Origin: Opisthorchis felineus | Taxonomy: Eukaryota; Platyhelminthes; Trematoda; Opisthorchiida; Opisthorchiidae | NCBI GenBank assembly: GCA_004794785.1 | Contig: SJOL01002186.1 | Location: 1-64,000 of the forward strand | Length of the DNA stretch: 64,000 nt | Direction of reading: 5' to 3' | Shown here: positions 49,801 to 60,650 of the stretch, piece by piece | How the letters are laid out: the number at the start of each line of letters is the position of its first letter | Position numbering within the stretch: the first letter of the stretch is position 1 | The notes under the pieces: model-generated | What the model was told of the DNA's origin: nothing | Databases searched by the model: none | Seen by the model: the letters and a program-made list of their open reading frames with translations, nothing else | Translations under genes and position numbers: made by a program

Positions 49801-51451
49801 AAAATTACCGTATCTCATAACATCACCATCATTAGAAAGGTGTTGATTGGGCTGAGATTACGCAATAGGTCCCCCTCAATAGCCAGACTCGTTGTCGCCT
49901 TTTGGGATGCCATATCATGGCTTGTGTAGGAGGACTTGCAACAAACAGAAAATCAATTCAACCGCTTCTACTGTGACACCGTTTCTTGTAGAAGACTGCG
50001 CGACCCTCAAAAGCTTGTCAATGCAAACTTTCATACAGTCATGAAAGCGAATGGGATCCATATGAGATCCAAAAAGCTTACGCGATTTATGCTCGTTGGG
50101 CAACTATATGTAAGCAAAGATCACGCACAATGTTTCGCACATAATATTAAAGCAACACTCTAGTTTTTTGGAAAATGCTGCTAAAATGCACAGCAGTCTA
50201 CGTCTCCGTCGCGTAGCTGATGGATGTTCATTGGTTGTGTGTTTGATCCAACCCTATGCAAGTGAAACTCAGTACTCACAGAAGAGATGTCTACAGTTCT
50301 GAAATAAGACTCATTCTTATGCATCAAAACTATCTTAACTGCAATTTTTTTCTGAAATCAAGTTACAACTTCCCTTTTGCGCCTGTTCCTAGGAAAATAC
50401 ACACTAAATACTAGCCTCTTCTGAGTGCTTGTTGAAACCAACATTCCGCTATCTATCAACGGATACCACTATCATTGGAGCACAGAACTCACCAAAACAG
50501 GAGTATATTAGGAGATTGCCTCTGGCATTGTAAATGGCGTGCAAGACAATGGACTAACATTTCGGAAACAACCTACCTACTATACATAGCTTTGCCTGTC
50601 CACTGTGCATCATGATGTTGTATGCCGTTGCATTATTGCTAACAGCAACGCCGGTTCTTCACCTATAGGTTTACATTAAAAAAGTGAAATGCTGCTGTTG
50701 CCATGGGAAATGCTTTGTAGACGGAAGTCTGGGATGTTTTGCGACTGGCATCGGAAACTAAGAAAATATAAACTAAGGTTGTATTTTATAAGACTTTTTC
50801 GGTTGAATCAATAGGTCCCCTGAAAAGGCCACCATCAAGCTAGACTTGCACTCTGTAGTGGCCATTTTTATCTAGTTTGTTGGGACAAATCCCTATCGTG
50901 AATCTTAAGGGACCACACCCCAGAATAAGGTAACTTCTGTACGACCTTCCGACAGGACAACTGTATGTGAAATTTACACGTCTCTCATTTATAATATTTA
51001 AAACACTCTCTGACAGACTACGCAATAAAAGTTTGATTCGGAAATCAGTTATTATAAGATCCGTGAAATTAAAATTCGAAGATTAGTATAACAGTCCTAT
51101 TTTTTCCAGGCACTCTTTTAATAGTCTCACCACGATATGTATACGTATACAGTCATTTGTCTTATAAGGGTAGTTTAACGATACCCACACTTATATTAGG
51201 ACTATTCTTGGGTTTCCCATGTCCTTTTCCACCGATAGAATTTGGACGCCCTCTTTTTAGAGGGAGGACACCAAGATAAAGACCTAGACTACTACAACAT
51301 GTGAGCAGCCTTTGTTCGCAAGATCAGTTGCTGTTTGTTACTCGGGAACCTCTTTTTCCATGTATCCTTATTTCCAGGACACCCGGTCCGTGTACTTCTA
51401 AATAAAGAAATCGAATCATTCTAACTCCTCTACCAATGCCTATCAACCGTG

Positions 51452-51471
51452 TATCATATCATATCATATCA
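51452..51471. repeat. Short pentanucleotide repeat (ATATC)n
   Basis: About four units of ATATC/TATCA just beyond the putative polyadenylation signal of the minus-strand gene. Confidence 0.85.
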
Positions 51472-51505
51472 GCATGTGAGAATCAGACCCTTCGCAAGTG
51501 CCCTG

Positions 51506-51511
51506 TTTATT
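51506..51511 (-). terminator. ZDHHC17: Possible polyadenylation signal of the ZDHHC17-like gene
   Basis: TTTATT on the + strand, which is AATAAA on the minus strand, 236 nt beyond the stop codon at 51747-51749. Confidence 0.45.
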
Positions 51512-51746
51512 AGTTATCCTTTACCAAAAATGAATCTGTAAATACTTATACCCTGTCACAGTGGAGAAGGAAGAAACGTTGTTGCTTTTAAATGGTGTAT
51601 TCAGAGCTAACAACATGGTACGAGAGGTTCCAACATTTTCGTTTTTTTTTTGACGTGTAATCTCACGTTGACTGTCCTGTTATCCAGTTGGAAAACACTC
51701 ATAACTCCTGGTTATCCTGGAGAGAGGGCTAAACGCTCTTCATTTT

Positions 51747-51956
51747 TCAGACTTCCATGCTTTGAGGACTTGGGGAGACCAAATCCAGACAATTTGGGTC
51801 CACTGGTGATCGAAACCCAAAATATTCCAATACATTCATAATTGGGCCGCGATCAAAGGGGTTTCGGAAACTCCCGTTAGCCTTTCGGTGAAGATAGGAA
51901 TACCGTTCCCAGTTTAGTGTTTCATTTGTTGTCAAATTCCTGGTTGCAGCGTGTAT
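51747..51956 (-). CDS. ZDHHC17: ZDHHC17-like terminal exon: TTxE motif and C-terminus
   Basis: Acceptor CTTTTTGTTTCAG| before 51956, 69 codons and TGA at 51749-51747. It encodes [40 protein letters not shown] and a short tail ending SMEV. It is phase 0, as required by the preceding exon. Confidence 0.93.
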   Translation of the reverse strand: MHAATRNLTTNETLNWERYSYLHRKANGSFRNPFDRGPIMNVLEYFGFRSPVDPNCLDLVSPSPQSMEV

Positions 51957-54900
51957 CTGAAACAAAAAGCAATACAATTTCTCTGTGGGTATGGCCACAT
52001 ATACGTACATCTATATCTGCATAACAAGAAGTGGCCAACAACACAATTTAAAGAAGTCCAGCGAGGTTCAAAGCCTTCTTCGTTAACTTGGAACAGAAGG
52101 ATAAACGTAACGAGGTACTTCATACATATTCGCACAATGTGCGCTTCCGAAAATGACATTAACGTTTTGCGGAAATGCTTTTTTGCAGGGGAATTTTCAA
52201 CCATGCCTTGTTTAGTGCCTAGCAGACAGTTCCTTAAGAGTGACGGTGACTTAATTTTCAGAATGTTCAAAAGAATTGCGTCAACTTGTGATAAGTGTAG
52301 GTCTTGTAGATTTTGAAAAAAATATAACTGAGCTTCGGATAGTTGTTTTTGCACAAGTTGCAGATGGAATTTCAGTTTCATAGAGTTCGTAGCACCCAAA
52401 GATTTCCTCCTTCAAAGAAGATATAATGAAAAATATTGCTTACCGTGATTTGCCTTGGAAAGTTAAAGGTGTTTTAATGGTGTGCGTTTAGAATGGAAAA
52501 ACATTGCCATAAAGAAAAGTGTACACACCAATAGATGGTTCGTCATAGAACGGCGTGAGTCAGGTTTTTTAGGGGACAACAACTTGAGCCTAGTCCAAAA
52601 GGCGAGGAGAGACGGCAAGTATTGTCATACTGAGGCAAGTACTCGAAGCTTCACTTCCAGCAGAAGTAGGTTGGACACTGTACGGTTCCCGGGTATGTCA
52701 TGAAGCGCTAGACGTAAAATTAGTCTAAATAAGGGTTGCCAGAGTTTTAACCACCCGTGGCCGAATGCTGAATTGGTCAAACTACTAGACGGAAGGTCGC
52801 GGGTTCGAGACCTACTGGAGTTTCGTGAGATACTCACTGCTGATGATTCCCAGTTATGACGAAACAGCTGTACGGTAGTTCTCGGTTTTTCAGCATAGAA
52901 TGGCTGCATGTTGAGAACAAAGTCTTTATGGAAAATTCCCAAATCTCTTCACACCACCAGGTGACCTTTTCAGTGATTCTCTTCTGTGAACTTCATTATG
53001 ATATGGACTGCCTGTCCACTAAACGGACCACGTTTCCTTGTCATTAAAAGATATACAATTCCATCCAAAAGACTTAATGCCGTTTCGTCTTTTGATCAGT
53101 ATTCATGGTTGTAGGCCATGTCAACTTACCTGTCACAAAGTTTGCTTCGAGTTAGCCAACGATGGTTATTTAAAAAAATTTCCTTCAAAGCACCTCCGAA
53201 CTTCAAGTCAGCTGTTTTAACAAACAAATGTCGTCTGACGTCAGATAATCTATTGCAAAGCCCAGTGTTGTAAATCCCAGTCAGGTATGTGCTTCAGGTG
53301 CACAAGAATACAAATTTGATGAAATGGATTTGGCTGGTGCTTGGGATTTGCTTATGATTAAGCTAACCCATCCCATTGCGACTAATAGTTAGAGTTTGCG
53401 GTCTCTATCGATTTTATTGAAACGGTTGAATATTAGGAGGAAACACGGGGAGTTAGATTAACATAAATACCTGCAAAAGTCTCACAACAGAAATGCTTCA
53501 ATTCAGAACTTGTGGACTAATTCATCCATCACGGTCGTATGGCATTAATTCAGTACGTATCACAAAGCAGTTGTCTGTCAGTGGCAGATGTTAACTCGGT
53601 CAACACTGACCACCTGAGTACTGTCCCGCGGCTTGTTTTAATTGCGCTGTATCTAGTCTGAGTCAGGTGGAAGATGTTATAGAGTTATCCTAATTTGGTG
53701 TCAGAGTTGCTGATTGTTGTGCCTTATTATCCTGGTTTCAATGTAACCAATTATCCACTGTCTTTGTGCACGGGCTTCCAACGGACATGCCTTCCTTCTG
53801 TTTATCAGATGAGTGTTGCCTCAGGATGTTGCACTGTTTCGGCTCGCTAATTCTGTTAGAAACCCGTTACAACCAAGATGTGACAGACTGACATAATACA
53901 AACACATGATTTGGCATGTATTGAGTAACCAGTATGGTAAAGAATACAGTGACCCATACTTTGAAGTAATCAGAAAATCCTGAAATCTGCACTAAATGCG
54001 ACAGAATAGCCTGCAAATAATTTCATCCTTCTTGAGTGGTCCTTTTGTCACCGTAAGCCCCTGGTGATCTTGACAGAAGATTCGAAGGCTATCGGACTGT
54101 GGGATTATATTTTGTCGAGGTCAGATGTGAGCAGTTCCGGTAAAGCTATACACCGGTCTTTCGACCTTATTGGTGTTGTGTTTAGGCGATCCGAATAGAC
54201 TAGGTTACCTGACACTTGTATTTTTGGTTTTGCACTGTTGTGCAGTGTCTCTAAAGAGTACTGACTTATGATTGACTTGCGCCCTGACTGGTCGGTGTCC
54301 GGATGACCTTTGAGTTTGGCTCAGTACTGGTGACTTTTGAAATAGCGGTTTCACGCTTGTTATTGCTGTCACCTGATCAGTCCGTCTGACAGTCCGTTCC
54401 AAAAAATGGGCTGAGCATCCAAATGACCAGTTATAATCGTATACCAACTCCCCAGAATCAACAAAGCTTAAGCAAACGCAAGCATAGTGCTGTTCAATGC
54501 CTACACCCCGACGCACTTCGACGCACCGCTATCTCAATAAGCACTGCTGCCACTTCTGTTGGTGACAAAACGTTTGTAACTAAATTGCTCAGCTCAGCGA
54601 ATAGCACAGCAGCCATCTATGCAACCTAAACTGCTAATATTCCCCTCGATAGCGAACTGACATTCCAATCTGGTTAACAGGTACATGATCCAGACCGATT
54701 ACTAGGATTAAAAACTGTAAAGAAACGCCACTCGTGGTCATCGGACCACGGAGTCTAATCTTATGCGCAAAGCTTGATGATCGCCAGGCTCTCAAAGAAG
54801 GTCGGCAACAAATGATCACATGACCGATCCATTCTTGTCCACATGCTTATCCACAACGTGGGTTGAAAATACTCGTTTGATTAAGCTTTCTGGGAATCAA

Positions 54901-57900
54901 CCACATCCCGTACTACTGGTGGCTTGGAAGTAGTAACTTGTGAATGCTCAGATATCGTGTCTTACAAACATGAATCCTCCTTTGGAAAGCACTGAAATTT
55001 ATTGGTTCAGTAACAAAGAAAGTGAGGAAATTCATATCTTGACGGCCCACCTTATGTTGTACGTCAGATAATGGGTGACTGACGGGCCGCTAGTTTCGGT
55101 TGGTGCAACGATTTCCAAGCTTACTAATAGTGCTCACTCGCTTTCTGCTCAGCGCAACGCCAAAATAACTGGGGTATGTGCTGTGGTTTTGCTGATCCCC
55201 GTTTCCCTGATGTAAGACTGATCAAAAGAACCGACAAAAGACACCAATACATGTTTTGTCAAACAAATCAAGTAGCGCTACCGATACCAAAAGCCATTCT
55301 ATCATGTTAACAGTAAGAGAGTGCTGCTAACGCATCTTTCCATGTTCACCTACCAATGCCAACCAAATGGTGCTATAAAATGATGGCTGGTAGCAAGGCA
55401 GATTGCTTTAGATTTATCAATGTGTAGCGCTCATGAGATCTAATTTGGCAGCTAAAGAAGATATGTTCTGGAGACTAAAACCCACACGTGTTGGTGTTCG
55501 ACCTTCACATATGAACAGGGTTTTTTCAGACGAAAAACATGAAGCATCTGAGTAACATTATTAAACAAAAGCCAGGTACAATAAGACATCACAACTAACT
55601 TTACTTACCACATTGATGAAGGTTCCCGTGGAACACAACCAGATTGCAAACAAAACAATTTTGAAGACTACAGACCACCCCCAGGAAACTTCGGTGGAAG
55701 TGCTTTGCGTCCAAAGCAAGTAGGCGAACATGGTAGAGAGTGATGACGTGAATGCGCACAGACCGAAGAACCAGATGCTACAATGTTTTAATGGATTTCG
55801 GTTAGGCACTGACTGGCTGTTGTACGCTATAATTTGGCCACTTGAGGTTCCCACTAGCCTGAAAGCACCAAACATCTTCCTCACTCGAGCAGAATACAAC
55901 TGAAGAAGTGTGCAGAAGACTTGGTTTGCAAGCACCTAACCTCCTCATTCAAAGAACAGTTTATCAGCAGGGCAATCTAATTCCTTGCACTTGGTGGCTA
56001 GGTAAAGTCAGATCAGCTGCGTGTTAGTGGCTGTCATCCCCTAAGCTTACCAAGGTATCGTTTTATGCTGAGCAACTTTAGTCTCTGTTGGAACTGATGT
56101 TCAATTAGCCGGGAGGGATTACGCAGCCGGCGAGGTGGAATGAGGTCTGCTCTAACCTTATACCGGCCTAGCATGAAGGATCAGCTCTCCAAATAAGCTA
56201 ACTTATATTCAAAAGGTCAGTCAACGAATGGGTCTACTTGACAGAAACATTGACGCTGCAATCGAGCGTGATGTAATTTTCGCCTGGTTGATTATGCTTT
56301 TAACCTAGCCATTTTCATAGTGTCATTTCTGCACAAAATCTTTGGATCTCCTTAGGTTTGATTGCAACCCATAAAATTTAGTTGTGCGGTGATTTTTGTC
56401 GGCAACTAAGACAACGCAACACCGCTGAATGCCTTCACAAGTTAGGGCACGAATCAGCGAAGAACTGGAGAACAACAATCCAGCTCTTATCTGTAACACT
56501 TGAGTAACTATGATATGATACGAATATTTTGAAACATAACCTAAAATAATGCGCCACATTGTTGCCCAAGCTGGAGTTCAAAGCTGGGTTACAGAATAGG
56601 AAAGGTGACAAAACTGTCTTTTGACTCATAGAGGAAATTTTAAACTTTTCCCTGACGTGGCGCGTCGCATATTGCAGTCAGTAACGGAGAGTAAAAAGGA
56701 AGGATTATAACTGTAAACGTTGCCTCTGCGAACTGGGACGTCTTCAGGCCTTCGGCAGGCTGATACTGGTGAATTCAAAACGAGACAACTAAGTAACGAG
56801 TGTTCGTTTGTGCAGCAGGGACTTCAATCAAACAATCTGTCCAGCACCAAAACTTCCCTTGTATTGTGCATGTCGAACTATAGTTTGCCGATAAAAGTGC
56901 TGTTTGCAATATGGCTCTTAAACACATTACCGCTTGAACGGCTGCGAAGCATTGGTGTTGAACACCGATTTTGTGCGGTCGATGATAATGATGATGCCTT
57001 AAGCATTATTGTCTAAAACTTGCAAGTTTCCTAGTGTGTGAGAGCACTATCTGGAACCTGAGCAGCGACATAGATTAGAGATTGTGAGTAGAAGACTCCT
57101 GCCTCATCCTTCAGAATGCATATTACAGCCACACAGTATACAGGAAAACATCCTAAATTGGGCATCATGTACTGATAAATATGACGTGATCGAGCTTGGT
57201 CGGTGTTCTGTCAGGTGTTCTTCCGGTACGGTACAGGTACTGCAGCTAAATGCGGCAGACTGCAACAGGTCAAGTACCCATAGAGTGTTAAATTTGCCAC
57301 ACAGAGAAAATCTTGTGAGTGCATTGTCAGGGCATAAATCAGTGGTAAAGTCAAACACGGAGTAGTGATTCGCATTAGTGAATAGAGATTGCATTATAGC
57401 ATACGACTGAGGTCAACGTCAGAAGCAAATTCGTTTTCGCTGTTTTTGGTCAGCGCGAATGTGGCATCCAGCGATTACGGTGATTGTATGCACTGAGGCT
57501 ACCGTTTTCGACCATTAGGACCCCAGGATCGTTCTGAAATACGATGGACCACTAATCTTCAGTGCCGTTTCATCGTTTCATGACCCAAAGTACCCATCCA
57601 GCAATGCGAACTTCATTTACGAACCGTTCACCTAGTTGATGCGAATGGCTTTCACCCAGAAACTTTGCTTGTATTAGCATTATCGCGTCAATTTTAAATT
57701 ACTTTGTTCAAGAATCACTACTGATAAACAACTGGGTCACAGTATGTGCAGAACTCACCGCAGACTGTTGGGACTGGGTGATGTTCTACCAGCCCGCTCA
57801 TCTTGTCGTGATGTCCAGCTCAAGTGAAACTATCGAGCAAAAAACTGACATCAGTTACACCACCACATTTTGCTTCCTTCTGACACTCATTTGGTTTAAT

Positions 57901-60650
57901 TACTCTGTTTGTTTTGTGCAGTCCAACTTCCCAATTGTCCTTTCAAATGGCATCAGTGTAAATTACTTTCAACCGATAGATTTGTGCAGCAGTAAGGTTA
58001 TACCATTCACTAGTACACAAAAGATATAAAGTCTTGCTTTCAATGATCACCAACTCGCTTTTTGCTGAAAGTAGTGGTCACGATTATGTGGAATGGAAAG
58101 CCAAGTCAACGAAATACGAGACCATTCAGAAAACTCACTGGTTTTTTGCGCCCACACACTGGTCAGTTAACGGACAATGATGATCAAACAACTTCACGCA
58201 ACGGTCACAAACCGCACAATGTTTCGATCGAAGTGGCTTGACACACTGACAAGTGTGGCACAACGAAGCCAGGGAACGTTTAATCCTCGCCAGTTCTTCC
58301 GTGTCCAGCAGTCGGTCTTTATCTCCTCGTCCTGCTCCTAGCTGCGGACTGGCCCGGAGTCGAGTATAGTATGACTAAAACGAAGAAAATTCCGGCAACT
58401 AAAATTCGTCTGGTCAGTTTTACTGACGGAACATTCAGTCAGTAACTGACCAACTAAACCAACTACATTAGCCCCCACTTAGGGGTTCCATTCATAGCCC
58501 ATCAGCTAATGTAATTCTGCAACAATGTCCTCTACGAATAAGTTCTTTCTTAACTGAGGATTATTTTTGTAAGCCTAGTGTAGATTGTAGATTGCGTCCA
58601 GAAGAACAAAATCACTGTGAACAACCGCTTTATCTCTCAAGAATCTCAAGAGGCTTGAATCCGCGAGTTTCTTCGTTCCACTATGCTGCAAACCCAAGAA
58701 CCAATTTCCCGCTAACTTGATTTTCCTGGGAAACACCGGTAGTTCATACATGGCCAGGGTCATCTGACACCAGGATCGAATACTCTACTCTCTCAGCTGA
58801 GTGTGAGTCTACGGTCGTGTAACTCAGACTATGTTAACAAACCGAAGATACAATGGTTGTTATTGGGAAGATCCGATGTACACAATCGCCAACACGATGA
58901 GGTGACTCAAGCAGTGGCGGTTGTGAAACTGAACCGAAATTAGGAAACAGATGTTTCCGTTCATCTTCCCATTTGTATGGAACAACATTTGAGAGCAGGT
59001 GCCCAGGTTTTGTAATGCACTGTAACTTACTCGGAATTCACTGTGCTTTCTACTCAAGACGTCAAATGGATTGACATATCGATAGGGACCAAGTACACCA
59101 AGAATTTGTGTGCAACAGAATTCGACCAGATTTCATGCTGTTTTTGATCTGGAACTTTTTAGCATTTCAGATAGACACCCCTGTTGACAAGGGGGTTGAT
59201 GATGATGATGATGGTCGATACTGGCAGGTTCTGTGGCAAACTTATCAAACAGGAACACGCTGTGTAAGAGGTAGCGTAGTTATGGAGCACGAAACGTCTA
59301 ATGTGGATACTGGTGACTCGAAACAGTAATCTGAATGAAGTGATTCGTGTGACTTCAAAGCCCTCTGCACATTAATTGCCATTTTAAAGCTGAAAACATG
59401 TCCTTTGTATTTTTTGTCAAGATCGGTAACGGCACACGATAAAAAACGACTGCAAAGAGAGCAGCTGGTCTCTCAGTATAAAGTTGGTCTTAACTACGTC
59501 GCCCGGACCCTACGGTATACTTGATAAAACTGTGTTCTTTCAATCCCATTTCTTGATGCAAATCTTGCTGCAATCGCCATAGCCATATCTCGAAGTTCTT
59601 CATTGACATAAATATCATCCTTCTGGGAGAGTTCCTGCTCTCAATAGGGTGCGGTGTTCAGAAGAGCACACCAGACCTGTGAAGCTCTGAAATACACGGA
59701 GGTCCCTTTCTGGTTCATCTGACAGCGTACGTTTGAATTTTTAAGTATACCTGCTGCCTATTGCCTCCCTGTTTACAGGACACGGACTTTTATTCAGGGT
59801 CGTTATCACTTGTCATTCTATCCACCAAAATTTAAATACTGTATACCCTGTTTGTTGTTTTAACTTCGCTTATGCATAGCATTGAAAGCTTTCCCTTAAG
59901 AGCAGGGAAGGAGCTAGGACAGTTTTTGTAGTAAGTTGTTGAGAAGGGCATGACGGGGAAATAAACTAAAAACCATGACCTATGTAACAAACTTCAACAA
60001 GGACTGTAAAAAAACAACTGACTGAGGCGAATCCGTGCGCAAAGCTTAAAAGGTTCTCTAAAAAAATACAGGCTATGTGACCTTTGAGATGACGGTATGT
60101 AAAAGTTGCCGCTGAATTACACAGTCTTTCCACATAAGGCCAGCTCTTCCAATCTCAGGTTCATTCAGTGTCTGCTGGAATGCGCTAACACGAATCCGTG
60201 AAAGTTTGCTCAGTTGTGAAAATTCAGTTTCTTGTCAGAAATTGAAAAACCGCCCTCCGTGATTGGGTCAGTCAGCCAGAGGGTCAGTTAATTAAAAAAC
60301 AGCTCAGTCCAACGGACAGCCAGTTGATGCCTCACACACTCGCGCATTCGTTTACTCACTTATTCATTCAACCGTGTATTCATTCACTAAGTCAGTCAAT
60401 CAATCAGCCGGCGTTAGAAGCGTATACATTCATTCCACATTGCACCAAAAACATGGGGATGTGTAAGATCTTCCAAAAAATACGGACTCACCATTCTGAG
60501 CACCGTCTGATAGTCGTTCGTTTCGGTGGGAATGAAACCTGGATCGCTGTAGGTTGCTTTGAAATAGCAGTACCAGGACGGTATGTGTAAAAGTATCCAA
60601 AGCAACTTCAATGTTTGTCCTTCGTCCCATGAATCTGTGTCGTTCCATAT
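51747..60650 (-). CDS. ZDHHC17: DHHC palmitoyltransferase, ZDHHC17/HIP14-like, 3' half (four exons)
   Basis: Minus-strand exons 60650-60492, 58341-58139, 55777-55609 and 51956-51747 join in phases 0, 2, 0 with GT/AG ends and finish at TGA. The product segment of about 246 residues carries in order: YSDPGFIP (DPG motif), the cysteine-rich domain CHTC-x9-HC-x2-C-x2-C-x4-DHHC-x5-C-x4-N-x3-F, two hydrophobic membrane spans, LTTNE (TTxE motif) and a C-terminus with SFRNPFDRG...[10 protein letters not shown]. The last part matches the SPFNHG...NLIDFFEFRC ending of vertebrate ZDHHC17. Such enzymes attach palmitate to cysteines of cytosolic proteins at Golgi and vesicle membranes, using the DHHC cysteine as acyl intermediate. 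ZDHHC17 has N-terminal ankyrin repeats; here they would lie to the right of 60650 and are mostly outside the window. The match to ZDHHC17 over other DHHC proteins rests on TTNE and the C-terminus. ZDHHC13 is the alternative. Confidence 0.9.
51957..55608 (-). other. ZDHHC17: Intron of the ZDHHC17-like gene, 3.65 kb
   Basis: Contains SINE copy 2 (52755-52950). It also has overlapping open frames on both strands at 51932-52399, which are unassigned. Confidence 0.65.
52755..52950 (+). mobile_element. tRNA-derived SINE, copy 2
   Basis: The head is GTGGCCGAATGCTGAATTGG (A box, Ser/Leu-like) and GTCGCGGGTTCGAGACC (B box). The body has CACTGCTGATGATTCCCAG, GAAACAGCTGTACGGT and GGTTTTTCAGCATAGAATGG, the same order as copy 1. 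It lies antisense in an intron of the ZDHHC17-like gene. Confidence 0.72.
55609..55777 (-). CDS. ZDHHC17: ZDHHC17-like exon: two membrane segments after the DHHC domain
   Basis: 169 nt, acceptor AACATTGTAG| before 55777 and donor GTG|GTAAGT. The first base completes CAC (His). It encodes [20 protein letters not shown] as one span and [20 protein letters not shown] as the next. This fits the third and fourth membrane helices that flank the lumenal loop in DHHC enzymes. Confidence 0.93.
55778..58138 (-). other. ZDHHC17: Intron of the ZDHHC17-like gene, 2.36 kb
   Basis: Open frames near 56720-57400 on both strands show no domain. No repeats were recognised. Confidence 0.6.
58139..58341 (-). CDS. 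ZDHHC17: ZDHHC17-like exon: DHHC cysteine-rich catalytic domain
   Basis: 203 nt, acceptor CCAGTCCGCAG| before 58341 and donor CA|GTGAGT. It encodes [13 protein letters not shown], then [20 protein letters not shown] and [20 protein letters not shown]. All zinc-binding Cys and His residues and the catalytic Cys of DHHC are present. The five residues after DHHC are PLTDQ, where PWVGN or PWVNN is usual. Confidence 0.96.
58342..60491 (-). other. ZDHHC17: Intron of the ZDHHC17-like gene, 2.15 kb
   Basis: It has a (GAT)6 tract at 59197-59214 and low-complexity TCA-rich sequence at 60270-60415. No exon was recognised. Confidence 0.65.
59197..59214. repeat. (GAT)n trinucleotide repeat
   Basis: Six GAT units, giving a spurious poly-Asp run in the overlapping plus-strand frame. 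Confidence 0.85.
60492..60650 (-). CDS. ZDHHC17: ZDHHC17-like exon: membrane segment and DPG motif
   Basis: 159 nt, acceptor TTTATGCTTCCAG| before 60650 and donor ATG|GTGAGT, phase 0 at both ends. It encodes [20 protein letters not shown], then [20 protein letters not shown] and a polar tail. It aligns with WND...IHLPF...KSDPGIIKA of vertebrate ZDHHC17. Confidence 0.93.

Noticed and set aside
55561..55935. Whole 124-codon minus frame as one exon
   Set aside because: The family match and splice sites restrict coding to 55609-55777; the flanks are intron read-through.
59108..59329. Plus-strand frame with an Asp run
   Set aside because: The Asp run comes from a GAT microsatellite and there is no family match; it lies in an intron of the opposite-strand gene.
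60324..60590. Plus-strand frame over the DHHC exon region
   Set aside because: It is antisense to the confirmed exon 60492-60650 and rich in low-complexity His/Ser/Gln codons.
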